Assembly (NCBI GenBank): GCA_963575745.1
Contig: CAUYUJ010017993.1
Span: 453,326-517,325 of the forward strand
DNA: 64,000 nt
Direction of reading: 5' to 3'
Source: Prorocentrum cordatum
Lineage: Eukaryota > Sar > Dinophyceae > Prorocentrales > Prorocentraceae
The position numbers were made by a program, and so were the translations under genes. Shown one piece after another: positions 21,860 to 30,659 of this stretch. Numbering within the stretch: the first letter of the stretch is position 1; every line of letters begins with the position of its first letter. The notes below the pieces were generated by a model that did no database searches, had not been told where the DNA came from, and worked only from the letters and a program-made list of their open reading frames with translations.

Positions 21860-22741
21860 TCAGCGCAGTTCTCTCCAGGGATTCGGTTTTTCATGGTCTT
21901 CGACCCACCTCCAGGTGGTCGTGGCCTCCCAGCGCCCCTGGCCGCCACTCGAGTGCGCGTGGCTGCTCCACCAGTCACTGGGGCGCGCGTCGTTGCCGAA
22001 AGCATGATGCATGTTGCGCCAGGCGGATTGCACCCCGTAGTCCTGCGGCGAGGAAGCCGCGCCGCTTGGCCGTTGCGACTCGTGCTCCTCGCCCTCCCTG
22101 CTGCGCCACCATTCCCAAGATTTGCCGCGCCACTCATCCCGGCGCCACTCCGCGTCTGCTGGGTGCTGCCATGGCGTCTGTGGCCGCCGCTGCTGCGGGG
22201 GCGCTTCGCGCGGCTGCTGCTCTTGCAACCCTGGCCCTCGCTGCTGCGGGGGCTCTAAGTCCCGTTGCGGCGTCCATTCCTGCGGCCCCTCCAGCGGCGC
22301 AGGCCGTGGAGCTGGCCACTGCGGGGTCTGCCGCCACCTCGGGGGGCGATATGTAATTATTTCTAGAATGGCCCCCTTCCCGCTCAACTCCCGCCCCCTT
22401 CCCGGCGCCCTGAACCTCAAGAGCTGCTCCTCCCGCTCTGCGGGCAACAACTCCCGAGCTACGTCCAGGGCGCACGCAGTGTCTTTGAGTCCTGTCCACC
22501 ATTGGATGGCTTGCGCGAGCTCCTCACAGACCGCCTTGTCGTCGACTTCCACCACTCCCAAGCCGTCAGATGACACCGCCGCTGCCGCGGCGGCGCCGGG
22601 CTGTGCTCCCGGGGGGGCGGCGTGCCCAGGCTGGGGGGCAAGTTCCCCCCCGTCTAATGCGCTCTGCAGGCGCCGAAGCTCCTGTGCGCCATCCCTCGCG
22701 ACATCTTGCGCCAGGACCATCGCGTCGAGGGGCCGCGCCAA
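21860..22741 (-). CDS. Hairpin-rich locus, last coding block (unrecognised)
   Basis: An open minus frame of 293 codons. The natural-looking part is the first 125 residues (PLDAMVLAQDVARDGAQELR, ALDVARELLPAEREEQLLRF). It is followed by a Pro/Gln/Trp-rich tail with WRRDEWRGKSWEWWRSREGE. Two hairpins in the tail translate as PPQQRG and PPQQRR. A pyrimidine-rich stretch (minus sense, about 22745-22900) separates it from the upstream block, consistent with an intron. Function unknown. Confidence 0.4.
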   Translation of the reverse strand: MARPLDAMVLAQDVARDGAQELRRLQSALDGGELAPQPGHAAPPGAQPGAAAAAAVSSDGLGVVEVDDKAVCEELAQAIQWWTGLKDTACALDVARELLPAEREEQLLRFRAPGRGRELSGKGAILEIITYRPPRWRQTPQWPAPRPAPLEGPQEWTPQRDLEPPQQRGPGLQEQQPREAPPQQRRPQTPWQHPADAEWRRDEWRGKSWEWWRSREGEEHESQRPSGAASSPQDYGVQSAWRNMHHAFGNDARPSDWWSSHAHSSGGQGRWEATTTWRWVEDHEKPNPWRELR

Positions 22742-22876
22742 ACGGCGGGCAAGGGGAATCGGCGGGGAGGGCAGGGCAAGGCCCTCGGAGGGGGGCGCAA
22801 CGAGAGAGGGAAGAAGGACAATGAGGAGGGAAGAATGGGGAGAGGACGCGGGGGCCGCAGAGAAGGAAGCGACGGA

Positions 22877-24103
22877 TCAGGAAACTCGCAGAGAGAAGCT
22901 GTCCTGGCGGAGCTCCCTGCGAGACTCTGGTGTGGAAACCTCTTGTGTCATGCACAACGTGCAATCCAAGCCGCAGTCCCCGTCTGCCACTGTGGACACG
23001 ACGTAGACACCGAGAGCAGAGTAGAAACCGCCCACCGTCGACACATCTCCCGTGATGTCCACAAAGTCTGTGGAGACGCCTGCGATGATATGATTCCATA
23101 GCATTAAAAGGTTGTCCCCCGACACGGGGGCCCAGTCTGGAGGCCCCGAGTGTCGGGGGACGGCGCAACGCGCGATTGCGCACGCCGAAGGCTCGCGGGA
23201 TAACTCCTCCAGTTGCCACGGCGGCAGCACAGCTTTGCAAAGGTCGACGCTGTTCTCTCCTTCCCAAACGTAGACGCGCACCTTCCGCAGAAGTGCAGAG
23301 ACGACGAAAGCCGAATGCCCTATCCACTCTCGGGGCCGGCGAATACTGCGAGACAATTTCACCAATTTCTCGAAGCACCTCCGGCCTTGTTCTGAAAGTG
23401 CTCCTGCAGGCTCAGGAGGGGCCACCACAGCGCCTACACTCGCGGATGACATTTCAGGGGTGCTCATTGCAGCATTCTCCGCTCCTTGAAGCACGGATTC
23501 CGCTATGTCGCGGACAGCAAGCCGAGCGGGCTCGGGGGAAGCAACAGGGGCAACCCCCTCTGCTGAGAGGGCCGCGCCTGCCGCGGAGCCCTCCAGGGCA
23601 GCCTCCACTGCGGAAGCGGCCTCGGCGATAGCGTCGGCGCCATGCGCATGAGCAGGAACCACGCACGCCTCCGCCGCTGGGGGGCCTTCAGCAGGGCCCG
23701 CGCACGCCTCCGCTGACGGCCCCGCTGCTGCGGGGCCTTCAACAGGGCCCACGCGCGGCGCTGCTGCCACTTCCGGGGGGCCCACGCGCGCCTCCGCTGA
23801 CGGCCCCGCTGCTGCGGGGCCTTCAGCAGGGCCCACGCGCGGCTCCGATGCCGCTTCAGCAGGGGCCACGCACGCCTCCGCTGGCGCCTCCGCTGCTGCG
23901 GCGGCTTCAGCTCCTGCGGGCCACCCGTCCTCGCAACGCACTAAGTGCCAGAACGCTGGGTAATCTGAGTACTTGGAGTAGTCCACAGAACCGTCCGCCA
24001 GACGATGGTCGCTGGGACAGGGCCATTCCGAGCAGAGATGAATCTTCTTACAAATGCGGCGGCCAGACGGATTATGGCAAGCCGCGCCGCTGCTGCGGCG
24101 CAT
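22877..24103 (-). CDS. Hairpin-rich locus block with Cys/His N-terminus and DGDC motif
   Basis: Open minus frame of about 400 codons. The start has a Cys/His-rich segment (CHNPSGRRICKKIHLCSEWP) that could be a small zinc-binding unit. Then comes HRLADGSVDYSKYSDYPAFW, an Ala/Glu/Pro-rich repeat region (near-repeats of GPAEGPAAAGPSAEA) and a well-composed C-terminal 170 residues with LLMLWNHIIAGVSTDFVDIT and VADGDCGLDC. The DGDC resembles the Asp/Cys start of OTU-type cysteine proteases, but no His motif could be placed, so this is weak. A hairpin at 24084-24101 sits at its N-terminal edge, where the reading frame changes. Confidence 0.45.
   Translation of the reverse strand: MRRSSGAACHNPSGRRICKKIHLCSEWPCPSDHRLADGSVDYSKYSDYPAFWHLVRCEDGWPAGAEAAAAAEAPAEACVAPAEAASEPRVGPAEGPAAAGPSAEARVGPPEVAAAPRVGPVEGPAAAGPSAEACAGPAEGPPAAEACVVPAHAHGADAIAEAASAVEAALEGSAAGAALSAEGVAPVASPEPARLAVRDIAESVLQGAENAAMSTPEMSSASVGAVVAPPEPAGALSEQGRRCFEKLVKLSRSIRRPREWIGHSAFVVSALLRKVRVYVWEGENSVDLCKAVLPPWQLEELSREPSACAIARCAVPRHSGPPDWAPVSGDNLLMLWNHIIAGVSTDFVDITGDVSTVGGFYSALGVYVVSTVADGDCGLDCTLCMTQEVSTPESRRELRQDSFSLRVS
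23718..23737. repeat. CCGC-TGCT-GCGG hairpin, perfect 8-bp stem
   Basis: GGCCCCGCTGCTGCGGGGCC, loop TGCT. Inside the Ala/Pro-rich coding repeat. Confidence 0.85.
23802..23821. repeat. CCGC-TGCT-GCGG hairpin, perfect 8-bp stem
   Basis: Identical to 23718-23737 and 84 bp further on. The two are part of a short tandem coding repeat. Confidence 0.85.
24084..24101. repeat. CCGC-TGCT-GCGG hairpin, perfect 7-bp stem
   Basis: GCGCCGCTGCTGCGGCGC. It lies exactly between two coding blocks in different frames: ...QGTMFGFG stop on one side and CHNPSGRRICKK on the other. Confidence 0.85.
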
Positions 24104-24105
24104 AA

Positions 24106-24300
24106 CTACCCGAATCCGAACATTGTCCCTTGGCGTCTCCTTGGGTTCGTCAGCACTTGCGCTGGGTCCTTATATTTGTCCGGTTGGCACCAAAACTCCA
24201 CGAACTCGTTTGCCTCGCGGTCGTGCCCGACCCGCAGAGGCGCGTCTGCAGGCCGAACATCTCCTGGGCCTGGGGGCGGAGCGCCTGCGGCGGCCATGAG
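24106..24300 (-). CDS. Hairpin-rich locus, short coding block
   Basis: The minus frame ends APLRVGHDREANEFVEFWCQ, PDKYKDPAQVLTNPRRRQGT, MFGFG and stop. The composition is natural and it abuts the next block across the 24084 hairpin. The region upstream (24300-24640) is Pro/Arg/Ser-rich and probably intronic or decayed. Function unknown. Confidence 0.35.
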   Translation of the reverse strand, partial: LMAAAGAPPPGPGDVRPADAPLRVGHDREANEFVEFWCQPDKYKDPAQVLTNPRRRQGTMFGFG

Positions 24301-24556
24301 CCGAAGCCCTGCGCGCGAACCTGCGGCCGCCCCCCTGTCTCGAGCCCAAGGCAGCAGGGGGGCGAAACGGCTCGTGGCGGTGGTGCTGCTGCTCCTGCTC
24401 CTGCCCCCCCACCTCCTCCTGCCCCATGCTCCTGCTCCTCGAGTTCCTTTTGTCTTCGCCCGAGCACTGATAAGCCGCAGGCTCGCGATCCCCCGCGCGG
24501 GCCCTCGCCGCTGTCTAGTCGACAGCCCCCCGCAGACACCGATCTCAGCGGTCACC

Positions 24557-24574
24557 GCGCCGCTGCTGCGGCGC
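24557..24574. repeat. CCGC-TGCT-GCGG hairpin, perfect 7-bp stem
   Basis: GCGCCGCTGCTGCGGCGC followed by AGACACCGA. A variant (stem with one mismatch) plus the same AGACACCGA follows at about 24584-24608. Confidence 0.85.
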
Positions 24575-24625
24575 AGACACCGAGCGGCGCTGCTGCGGCG
24601 CAGACACCGAAGCAGTCTACACGCA

Positions 24626-25828
24626 TCAAACCGTTGTACCGGCCAGCGCGCCGCTGCTGCGGCGCGCGAAAGCCAGCCGATCACTGGGACATCGCTGCCC
24701 CGCCTCCTGCGCTATGGCTTTCTGGACCACGTCCTCCAAGAACGCCAGTGGAACCTCCTTCTGCTGTCCACGGGCGGCCTTCTGAAAGGGCGTCGCCACG
24801 TCAGTCAACGCAGCGCCTGTGGCCAATTTCTCCGCGGTCAGATCCTGAATCTTCGAAGCCCATTTTCGGCCTGCGAGTGGTCCGCCTTTGACCTCCACTG
24901 CCCACATCCCAGAGGGGCACCATCTCGTGGTCCACGGGCGCTTCTCGTCCAAAGCGTCGTCGGCGCCATCGTCGTCGATGGGCTCGGGAACGCGTTTGCC
25001 TTGGTTCTCCTCGTACAGGTAGTGCAGGAGCCATGGCGGGTCCTGACACTGAACGAAAAGGGCGCCTTGCTTGTTCTCATACACAACTAGCTGTTTCGCG
25101 TCGGCCTCCTCGGCCATGGGAGACATCGGCACGGTTACTCTGACGAAGGTGCCTCGAGGAAATCCTTTTGGTTTCTCCGGGGTTTTCTCCTGGTCGCCAC
25201 GCGCCGGCGCCCTTTTGGATCTCGATGCGACCTTGACGGTTGCGAGGAGAGCCGCCATGGGATCCCGAGCTCCTTCTTCCACTGCTGCGGGAGCTCCTGC
25301 GGATACCCCCGCTGCTGCGGAGGCGTCTTTCGCAGGAGTCGCAGGTCCACCCACGTTGTCTCCTTCTCCTGCGCGAAGCTTCGCGACCAATTGCTCTAAC
25401 ATGGTCGTTGCGTTCAAGGCGCCCTTCGCGGCACTGAGACCACCGACCACCTTAAGCACCCACAGGCGGCGCTTCCCGATGGGCACGTAGACTTGCCGGC
25501 GCCCGCCCCCGCCAGTGGAGAAATCGCGCTCTTCGCATGCCAAAACGAATCCCGCTGCCCCCTCGCGACTCCGGCACAGCCCCCTCGTCGCGCAGAGCAC
25601 GCCCATGTTCGCGCCATCAAGGCGCGCTGCTTTCCCGACAACGACCTCCCGCCACGTCTCCTCTGCCTTGCGCTTCATGACGCCAGGCGCAAACCCCCGC
25701 TGCTGCGGAGGCGCAAGCACGCGTCCTGAGTGTCTGCTGCCCTCACTGATGATCCGCCCGATCGGTCTGAGAACTAAACGGCTGTGGAAAGCGGTCTGGT
25801 ATCCCTCTCGCGCATCCTGCCATCTCAT
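24626..25828 (-). CDS. Hairpin-rich locus, 400-codon block (unrecognised)
   Basis: Open minus frame. The natural part begins near GVMKRKAEETWREVVVGKAA and includes REGAAGFVLACEERDF, RRQVYVPIGKRRLWVLKVVG, FVRVTVPMSPMAEEADAKQL, FVQCQDPPWLLHYLYEENQG and SGMWAVEVKGGPLAGRKWAS. This reads like a folded alpha/beta domain with basic linkers. Hairpins inside it translate in frame as APPQQRG (about 25700), ASAAAG (about 25316) and ARRSSG near the end, so all three readings of the element occur. It ends at a stop just after the 24646 hairpin. No family is recognised. Confidence 0.45.
   Translation of the reverse strand: MRWQDAREGYQTAFHSRLVLRPIGRIISEGSRHSGRVLAPPQQRGFAPGVMKRKAEETWREVVVGKAARLDGANMGVLCATRGLCRSREGAAGFVLACEERDFSTGGGGRRQVYVPIGKRRLWVLKVVGGLSAAKGALNATTMLEQLVAKLRAGEGDNVGGPATPAKDASAAAGVSAGAPAAVEEGARDPMAALLATVKVASRSKRAPARGDQEKTPEKPKGFPRGTFVRVTVPMSPMAEEADAKQLVVYENKQGALFVQCQDPPWLLHYLYEENQGKRVPEPIDDDGADDALDEKRPWTTRWCPSGMWAVEVKGGPLAGRKWASKIQDLTAEKLATGAALTDVATPFQKAARGQQKEVPLAFLEDVVQKAIAQEAGQRCPSDRLAFARRSSGALAGTTV
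24646..24667. repeat. CCGC-TGCT-GCGG hairpin, perfect 9-bp stem
   Basis: Arms GCGCGCCGC and GCGGCGCGC around TGCT. Confidence 0.85.
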
Positions 25829-26600
25829 CCTACCCCCTGCTCGCCCGTCCCTCGCGCGCCACCGCGCCGCCCCCTCCTCTGCCCGAGCGCTCCCCTGATG
25901 GTCTCAATCGGCCAGGCGCGGTTGCTGGCAAGGGTGGCGGGGCGCCCATGACCTTTGATATGTTGGCAGCGTGGCTCGCAGGGGGCCCCGACCAGGGCCG
26001 CCGCCGCCCCCCTGCGACAGATGGGGGCCCGCGAACAGGACGGCAGGGCGATGAGCAGGACGATGAGCACCAAGACAGGAAAACATGACACGGGAGGGGG
26101 GCAGGAACGGACGAGGGAGGACGGAGAGGGAGGCGGCGAGGCATGAGGGGAGGGCAAGACGAACCGAGGATAGAGAGATCCCATGGAGAAGGGAACAGGG
26201 AGGAGGTCGCGAGAACAGAAGAGAGAGATCTCATGGAGGAGGGAACAGGGAAGAGGAGAGAGGAGTGGGAGGACCAGGACGAGGAGCATGCGTAGGCGAA
26301 AGCAGGCCCTCGCACTTGCTCCATGTTTCAGCGTCAACTGCGCCGCCGCGCCGATAATTACGCGGCCCGCCGCCGCTACTGCGGCGGATGCGTGACCTCC
26401 CCCTCCCTGTCCTACGCTGTTTCTTCTGCCGCCCTCCTCCCTCCCTCCTCGACCTCCCCCCCCGCCCTCTTTCCCCCCCCCCTCCTCTTCCTCCTCCCCC
26501 TGGCGGCTCGTTCGGGGCCGTTGCGCTCAGGCGATCGCACGCGCCCTCCGCTGCTGCGGCGGGAACACACGCACCCTGCTGCGGCGGGATCACGCGCGCC
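25829..26600. other. Probable intron or spacer within the hairpin locus
   Basis: Strongly purine-rich on the plus strand at 26085-26290 (pyrimidine-rich in the sense of the locus). It includes repeated CATGGAG(A/G)AGGGAACAGGGA. Hairpins lie at about 26370-26387 (loop TACT), 26546-26561 and 26599-26618. No coding block is convincing. Confidence 0.4.
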
Positions 26601-26604
26601 CTCC

Positions 26605-27068
26605 GCTGCTGCGGCGGGATCGCACGAAGTGGGTTCCCTGGCCGCAGATTGTCATCTTACCGCCCTTGGGGACTTTGCGCCCCTCCTCCGCGTCCTTCTT
26701 CCGTTTCTTCTCCTGCTCTTCCTTCTCTTTCTGCCGTGCGTGCTTCTCTTTGCTGGGGTCGGGTGCCTTCTTCTCCTCTGCGATCTTCAGGATCAGCCGC
26801 TCTCCGCGCGCCAGAGGCACCGCGCTGTGCATGATCGGGGCAACCACGCTGCAGACGCGCATGGGCGCCTTCTCCATGCACTTTGTCATAGTCGCGAACT
26901 CTTGTCCGCGAAGCGCCACGTGGAACTTCCAGTCTTCCTGTCCTTCCAGGAGCTGGGCGCGGGCAAGTTCTTCTGCTGTCATCCTGTCGACCCCCCAAAA
27001 GAAGTGCGAGGACTCAGATTCCCCGAACTTGAAATGGCACGGCTGTTCTGCCTCGTCGACGTCGGCAT
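26605..27068 (-). CDS. Hairpin-rich locus, coding block with Lys/Glu-rich tail
   Basis: Minus frame: DVDEAEQPCHFKFGESESSH, FFWGVDRMTAEELARAQLLE, GQEDWKFHVALRGQEFATMT, then ARGERLILKIAEEKKAPDPS and a charged Lys/Glu coiled-coil-like tail (KEKHARQKEKEEQEKKRKKD). It begins right after the double hairpin at 27073-27113 and is in a different frame from the block before that pair. Function unknown. Confidence 0.45.
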
Positions 27069-27547
27069 CTCCCCCCCCGCTGCTGCGGGGGGCGCCCTCG
27101 CTGCTGCGGGGGCCGCCCCTTCGACCTCCGCTCCTTGGTGGGCCGCGGTGCTACATTGCGCCCCTTCGCCGGCACGGGCTCGAGCTCCACCTCCGGTAAT
27201 TTGACATCAGGCAATGCCAAATATCTTTCCATGTGTTCGACTGGAGTCGGACGTTTCTCACCGACTAGCACCTCCACTGCCCGCGGGTTGCTGGTGACTT
27301 TCGAAAAGGTCTTGGCGGTGGGGCAGCAAGGGAAGGGCATCAGCTTTCCCTCGGCGAGGTCCTCAGTAGCCACCACATGGACACTCTTGCCGTCCACGTC
27401 GCATTGCATCTGGACGGGTTGGGCGCACGTTTCCCAGTCGCGATGGAAGGAGGTCGTCACTTCCGCGATGCTTGCTTGGTGCCACCTCTCGGTGTCGAGA
27501 TTGGCAGACGGGGCCGAAGCGTGCCGCGATTTCACCCGGGCCACCAT
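27014..27547 (-). CDS. Hairpin-rich locus, coding block (unrecognised)
   Basis: Minus frame: NLDTERWHQASIAEVTTSFH, RDWETCAQPVQMQCDVDGKS, VHVVATEDLAEGKLMPFPCC, then VGEKRPTPVEHMERYLALPD. This composition is typical of real coding sequence. At the end two adjacent hairpins translate as GRPPQQRGRPPQQRGG, after which the frame is only Arg-rich. The natural frame resumes in the neighbouring block at 27068. Confidence 0.45.
   Translation of the reverse strand: MVARVKSRHASAPSANLDTERWHQASIAEVTTSFHRDWETCAQPVQMQCDVDGKSVHVVATEDLAEGKLMPFPCCPTAKTFSKVTSNPRAVEVLVGEKRPTPVEHMERYLALPDVKLPEVELEPVPAKGRNVAPRPTKERRSKGRPPQQRGRPPQQRGGRCRRRRGRTAVPFQVRGI
27073..27092. repeat. CCGC-TGCT-GCGG hairpin, perfect 8-bp stem
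   Basis: Arms CCCCCCGC and GCGGGGGG. A second hairpin (GCCCTCGC/GCGGGGGC with one G-T pair) follows at about 27094-27113. Confidence 0.85.
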
Positions 27548-27553
27548 CAGGCA

Positions 27554-28035
27554 TTATTGGGGCTTTGACAGCGCGGACATCTGACTGTTGAGGGGCTTGT
27601 CCTCCGCGTTGAGCTCTATCAATACTGGCTGCGGGCGAGGGCTCTCCCGACCTCCGCAGCTGCGAGGGCCCGCGGGGTTCTCGGGGCGTCTGGGCACCTT
27701 GTCGGCCCACGGCGCAGGAGGGGGCCCCAAGTCTTTCTTGTTCTTCTTGTCAAGTTTCTTCCAGGCCTCGCGCACTTGAGCACGGCACGGACGCACTGCC
27801 TCGCACACGGCCTCCGAAACCTTCTTGGGGAGAGGGTGGCTTGTCTTCACCTTTACGTACGCCTGGTAGAAAGATCCCGCCGCAGACAGAACCGCCCCCG
27901 CTATCAAAGTCGCGCCCTTCTCCTCCGACGTGGCCCCCGCTGCTGCGGAGGCCAAGCTGCGACGGACATGCCCCAACAGGGCTTTCAGCTCGAGTAGCCG
28001 TTTGCTCTCGCATTTGTCCCCACGCCGTCTCTGGC
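27554..28035 (-). CDS. Hairpin-rich locus, coding block (unrecognised)
   Basis: Minus frame: DKCESKRLLELKALLGHVRR, then SLASAAAGATSEEKGATLIA (the AAAG is the 27932 hairpin, in frame), GAVLSAAGSFYQAYVKVKTS, HPLPKKVSEAVCEAVRPCRA and a Lys-rich tail. It continues the block upstream after a frame change near 28040-28070. Confidence 0.45.
27932..27953. repeat. CCGC-TGCT-GCGG hairpin, 9-bp stem with one mismatch
   Basis: Arms GGCCCCCGC and GCGGAGGCC around TGCT, inside an open coding block. Confidence 0.8.
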
Positions 28036-28039
28036 GCCG

Positions 28040-29114
28040 GGCATTGCCCGCCCCTCGGCTCTTGGGAGTGCGCCCCCATGACCAGGGCAACCTTCGCATG
28101 GGGACACTCCGCGGGGAGTTGGTTGAGGACGGCCCATGTGGCTGGTGACAGGGTGCGTTTTGAGTGATCCACCCACCGTCTGTCATAATCCAGAATCTGC
28201 GGCATGAGCTGTCCTGACGCGGCCCCTGCGTTGATCGCGAAATTGAACATGTCCTCGAACCGCGTGGCCTTCGCGCACTGTGGGCGTCGCTGCGCGCAAG
28301 CCTTCAGGATGCTGTCGTAGGGGATGTTGAAGGGCTGATCTTGGTGAGATCCCGCGGCGGCTCTCTCGGCCCCCGCTGCTGCGGTGGTCACAAGATCAGC
28401 GACGGACTTCAGGAGCTCGATTTCGTGAGAGGCCACACACTTCCCCTGCGGGTCGTTCAAGGCTGCGGCAATGAGGGCCGGGCCTTCCGCGAAGTCGGGA
28501 TCGAAATGAATGCCCCACGAGAGCACCTCGCAAAACAAACCGTTATCGAGCACGCCCATAAGTTCGCTGAACTTTTCTGTGCGCCGCATCTTCGGGATGT
28601 CCCAGGAGCCGCCCGGGCCTGTCTGGAATTCTTCCAAACCACGCCCTTTGTGCTCTTCGGGAATTTCCCACACGGCGCCGTGCTTAAGACTCATCAAACC
28701 AAGGATCAGCGTGCAGTGGCTCAATGCCCCGTAGCTGTACGTTGACAGCTTCGTGAACGCCAGGCGGAGAGCCTCCACGGACTCCGCGTTCCGAGCGTTG
28801 TGGTCCGCATGCCTCTTGCACGGCTTGCCCCGGAGGCGCTCGCACTCGGCCTGAATCTCGGCAAGGAGTTCCTGAACAACCGCTGCTTCGTGCTGCGCTT
28901 CCTCCTTGAGGAGCCTGTCTTTCAGAATCCCACACAGGAGACCCACCGCTCTGGCAGCAGAGGGGTACGTTCCACCCCTGTTCTGCGGGTGGATGGAGAA
29001 ATCCCCCATTGGGATCTTGACCTTCACCCGCTGCCCCTCTGAGTCCTTCAAGGCATGGCGGCGGCGCAACGCAGCTGCCTCATTTACGGGGCCTGACTTG
29101 CTAGCGTCGGTCAT
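28040..29114 (-). CDS. Hairpin-rich locus, largest coding block (unrecognised)
   Basis: From the ATG at 29114 (minus) the frame reads MTDASKSGPVNEAAALRRRH, VKVKIPMGDFSIHPQNRGGT, AARAVGLLCGILKDRLLKEE, YSYGALSHCTLILGLMSLKH, NGLFCEVLSWGIHFDPDFAE, LSPATWAVLNQLPAECPHAK and VALVMGAHSQEP, about 350 residues of natural composition. The ATG lies 7 bp from the hairpin at 29122-29147. A further hairpin at 28372 gives TTAAAG in frame. I do not recognise the family. A lineage-specific gene or transposon-encoded protein is possible. Confidence 0.5.
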
Positions 29115-29121
29115 GTTCGCC

Positions 29122-29147
29122 GCTGCCCCCGCTGCTGCGGGGGCAGC
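29122..29147. repeat. CCGC-TGCT-GCGG hairpin, perfect 11-bp stem
   Basis: Arms GCTGCCCCCGC and GCGGGGGCAGC around TGCT; the longest perfect stem of the family seen here. Confidence 0.9.
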
Positions 29148-29174
29148 CTCGCCGCCGGTTTGTCCGCGACGGCA

Positions 29175-29194
29175 GGCCCCGCTGCTGCGGGGCC
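29175..29194. repeat. CCGC-TGCT-GCGG hairpin, perfect 8-bp stem
   Basis: GGCCCCGCTGCTGCGGGGCC, the same sequence as at 23718 and 23802. Confidence 0.85.
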
Positions 29195-29377
29195 CCGCCT
29201 GGGCCACGAGCGCCAGTCGCGCGCGAGGACTGGGGGGCGGACCTCGGGGGGCCCGCGGCCTGCCCGCACTTGAGACGCTAAATGGCCACAGAGGGCTCAA
29301 GATTCGAACTGCGAAGGAGGAGAAGGATAGGATTCATCAACGAGGCGACGGAGGAGAAGGACACGAGAAGGGCAGAG

Positions 29378-29592
29378 CAATCTAGCAAGTCCAGACCAGC
29401 GGGGCGGCCGACGCAATCGAGCAAGTCCAGAACCGCGGGGTGGGCGACGCGATCTCGGAAGTCATGACCCGCGGGGTGGGCGACGCAATCCAGCAAGTCC
29501 AGACCCACGGGGCGGGCAACGCAATCTAGCAAGTCCTGTCCCGCGGGGTGGGCGACGCAGTCTAGCAAGTCCTGACCCGCGGGGTGGGCGAA
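29378..29592 (+). repeat. 36-bp minisatellite, six copies
   Basis: AGCAAGTCC-type landmarks occur at 29384, 29420, 29456, 29492, 29528 and 29564, with GCGGGGTGGGCGACGCAATC between them. There are no unique spacers. The sense frame gives a 12-residue LLDCVAHPAG repeat. Probably intronic. Confidence 0.85.
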
Positions 29593-29990
29593 GAGGAAAG
29601 GAGGAGGAAGGGGGGGCGAGGGGAGGAGGGGGATGCGAGGGAGGACAACAGGGCGAGGATAAGATGAGGATGAGGATGCGAGGAAGGGCGGAGGAACGGA
29701 GGAGGAAGGGAGGAGTAAGAGAGGAGGAGGGGAGGAGGAAGGGGAGAGAAAGGGAGAGGAAGGGAGGGGGAAGGGAGTACGACGAGGACGGCAAGGACGA
29801 CGATTACTCAGGACAACGACGACGACGACGACGGCCGACGACGACGACGAAGACTAGGGGAACGACGAAAACGAAAACGACGACGACGACGACGAAAACG
29901 ACGACGACACCGACGGACGGCGACGACGACGACGACGAAATCCTCAGCCGCGCGCCGCGAGCGCCCGGTTCCTCGCGCGCGCGCGCGCCG
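29593..29990 (+). repeat. Purine-rich tract and (ACG)n microsatellite
   Basis: GGAGGAAGG-type purines to about 29780, then ACG repeats (about 29800-29940). Pyrimidine-rich in the sense of the locus, consistent with an intron. Confidence 0.75.
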
Positions 29991-30439
29991 AGCCCGCGCC
30001 TCAGACCCGCCATGGGAACCCGCGCTGCTGCGGGGGCCTCCTCCGCCGCGCTCGCCCCGTCAGTGGCCCTCGTCAACTTCGCTGCTTCCATCCTGCAGCT
30101 CGCGGAGTCGCTTTTGAAAGCCGTGAACGAGGGGAGAGAGGAAACCTCAGAGAGAAGCCGTTCAGCCCTCTCCCGAGAGGCCGCAGCAGGCGGCGGATGC
30201 GGAGGCGGCCTCGGCCGGAGCTGCGCCTTCCGAGGAGGCGCAGGCTGCCTGGGGAGGAGGCGCGCCGGCGGAGGGTGCTCCGGCTGCTGGGGAAGGCTCC
30301 TCCTCCTGCTCCTTCGGTCTCTGCTCCTCCTCCTCCTCCTCCCGCTCTCCTTCGTCTCTCCTTTGTCTTGGCCCCTGTGTTCGTCCCGGGGCGGCTCGAG
30401 GCTGCAGCCGTCGACGTCGTCGCGCCCGTCGCCCCCAAG

Positions 30440-30656
30440 CTCCTCCTGGGCTCCGCGCGCCCCCGCTGCTGCGGAGGCTGCTCGGGTTCTTCCTCGCGTT
30501 CCTTTTCCCACCGTCGTTCCTTCTCGACCTCCTTCCGCGCCTTCTTCCTGTTCGTCGCGCCTCTGCCTGACTTCCTGCTCTTGCTCTCTATGAAAACAAA
30601 CAGAGTGTGGCATTGTGGCCTGAGGCGGTTCTCCGTCTGGGCCTTGAAAATCACCT
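30440..30656 (-). CDS. Hairpin-rich locus, basic coding block
   Basis: Minus frame: VIFKAQTENRLRPQCHTLFV, FIESKSRKSGRGATNRKKAR, then a charged Lys/Arg/Glu stretch and PPQQRG (hairpin near 30470). The first 30 residues look like the direct continuation of the upstream block (ending QGIDFWPHLHT) after a frame change near 30660. Downstream of the hairpin (30000-30440) the frame is low-complexity. Confidence 0.4.
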
Positions 30657-30659
30657 TGT

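Noticed and set aside
22877-22990. OTU-type cysteine protease from VADGDCGLDC
   Set aside because: Only the Asp-Gly-Asp-Cys part fits; no downstream catalytic His motif could be placed, so it stays a weak remark.
29378-29592. 36-bp regularly spaced repeats suggestive of a CRISPR array
   Set aside because: The repeats are contiguous with no unique spacers, there are no cas genes, and the genome is eukaryotic.
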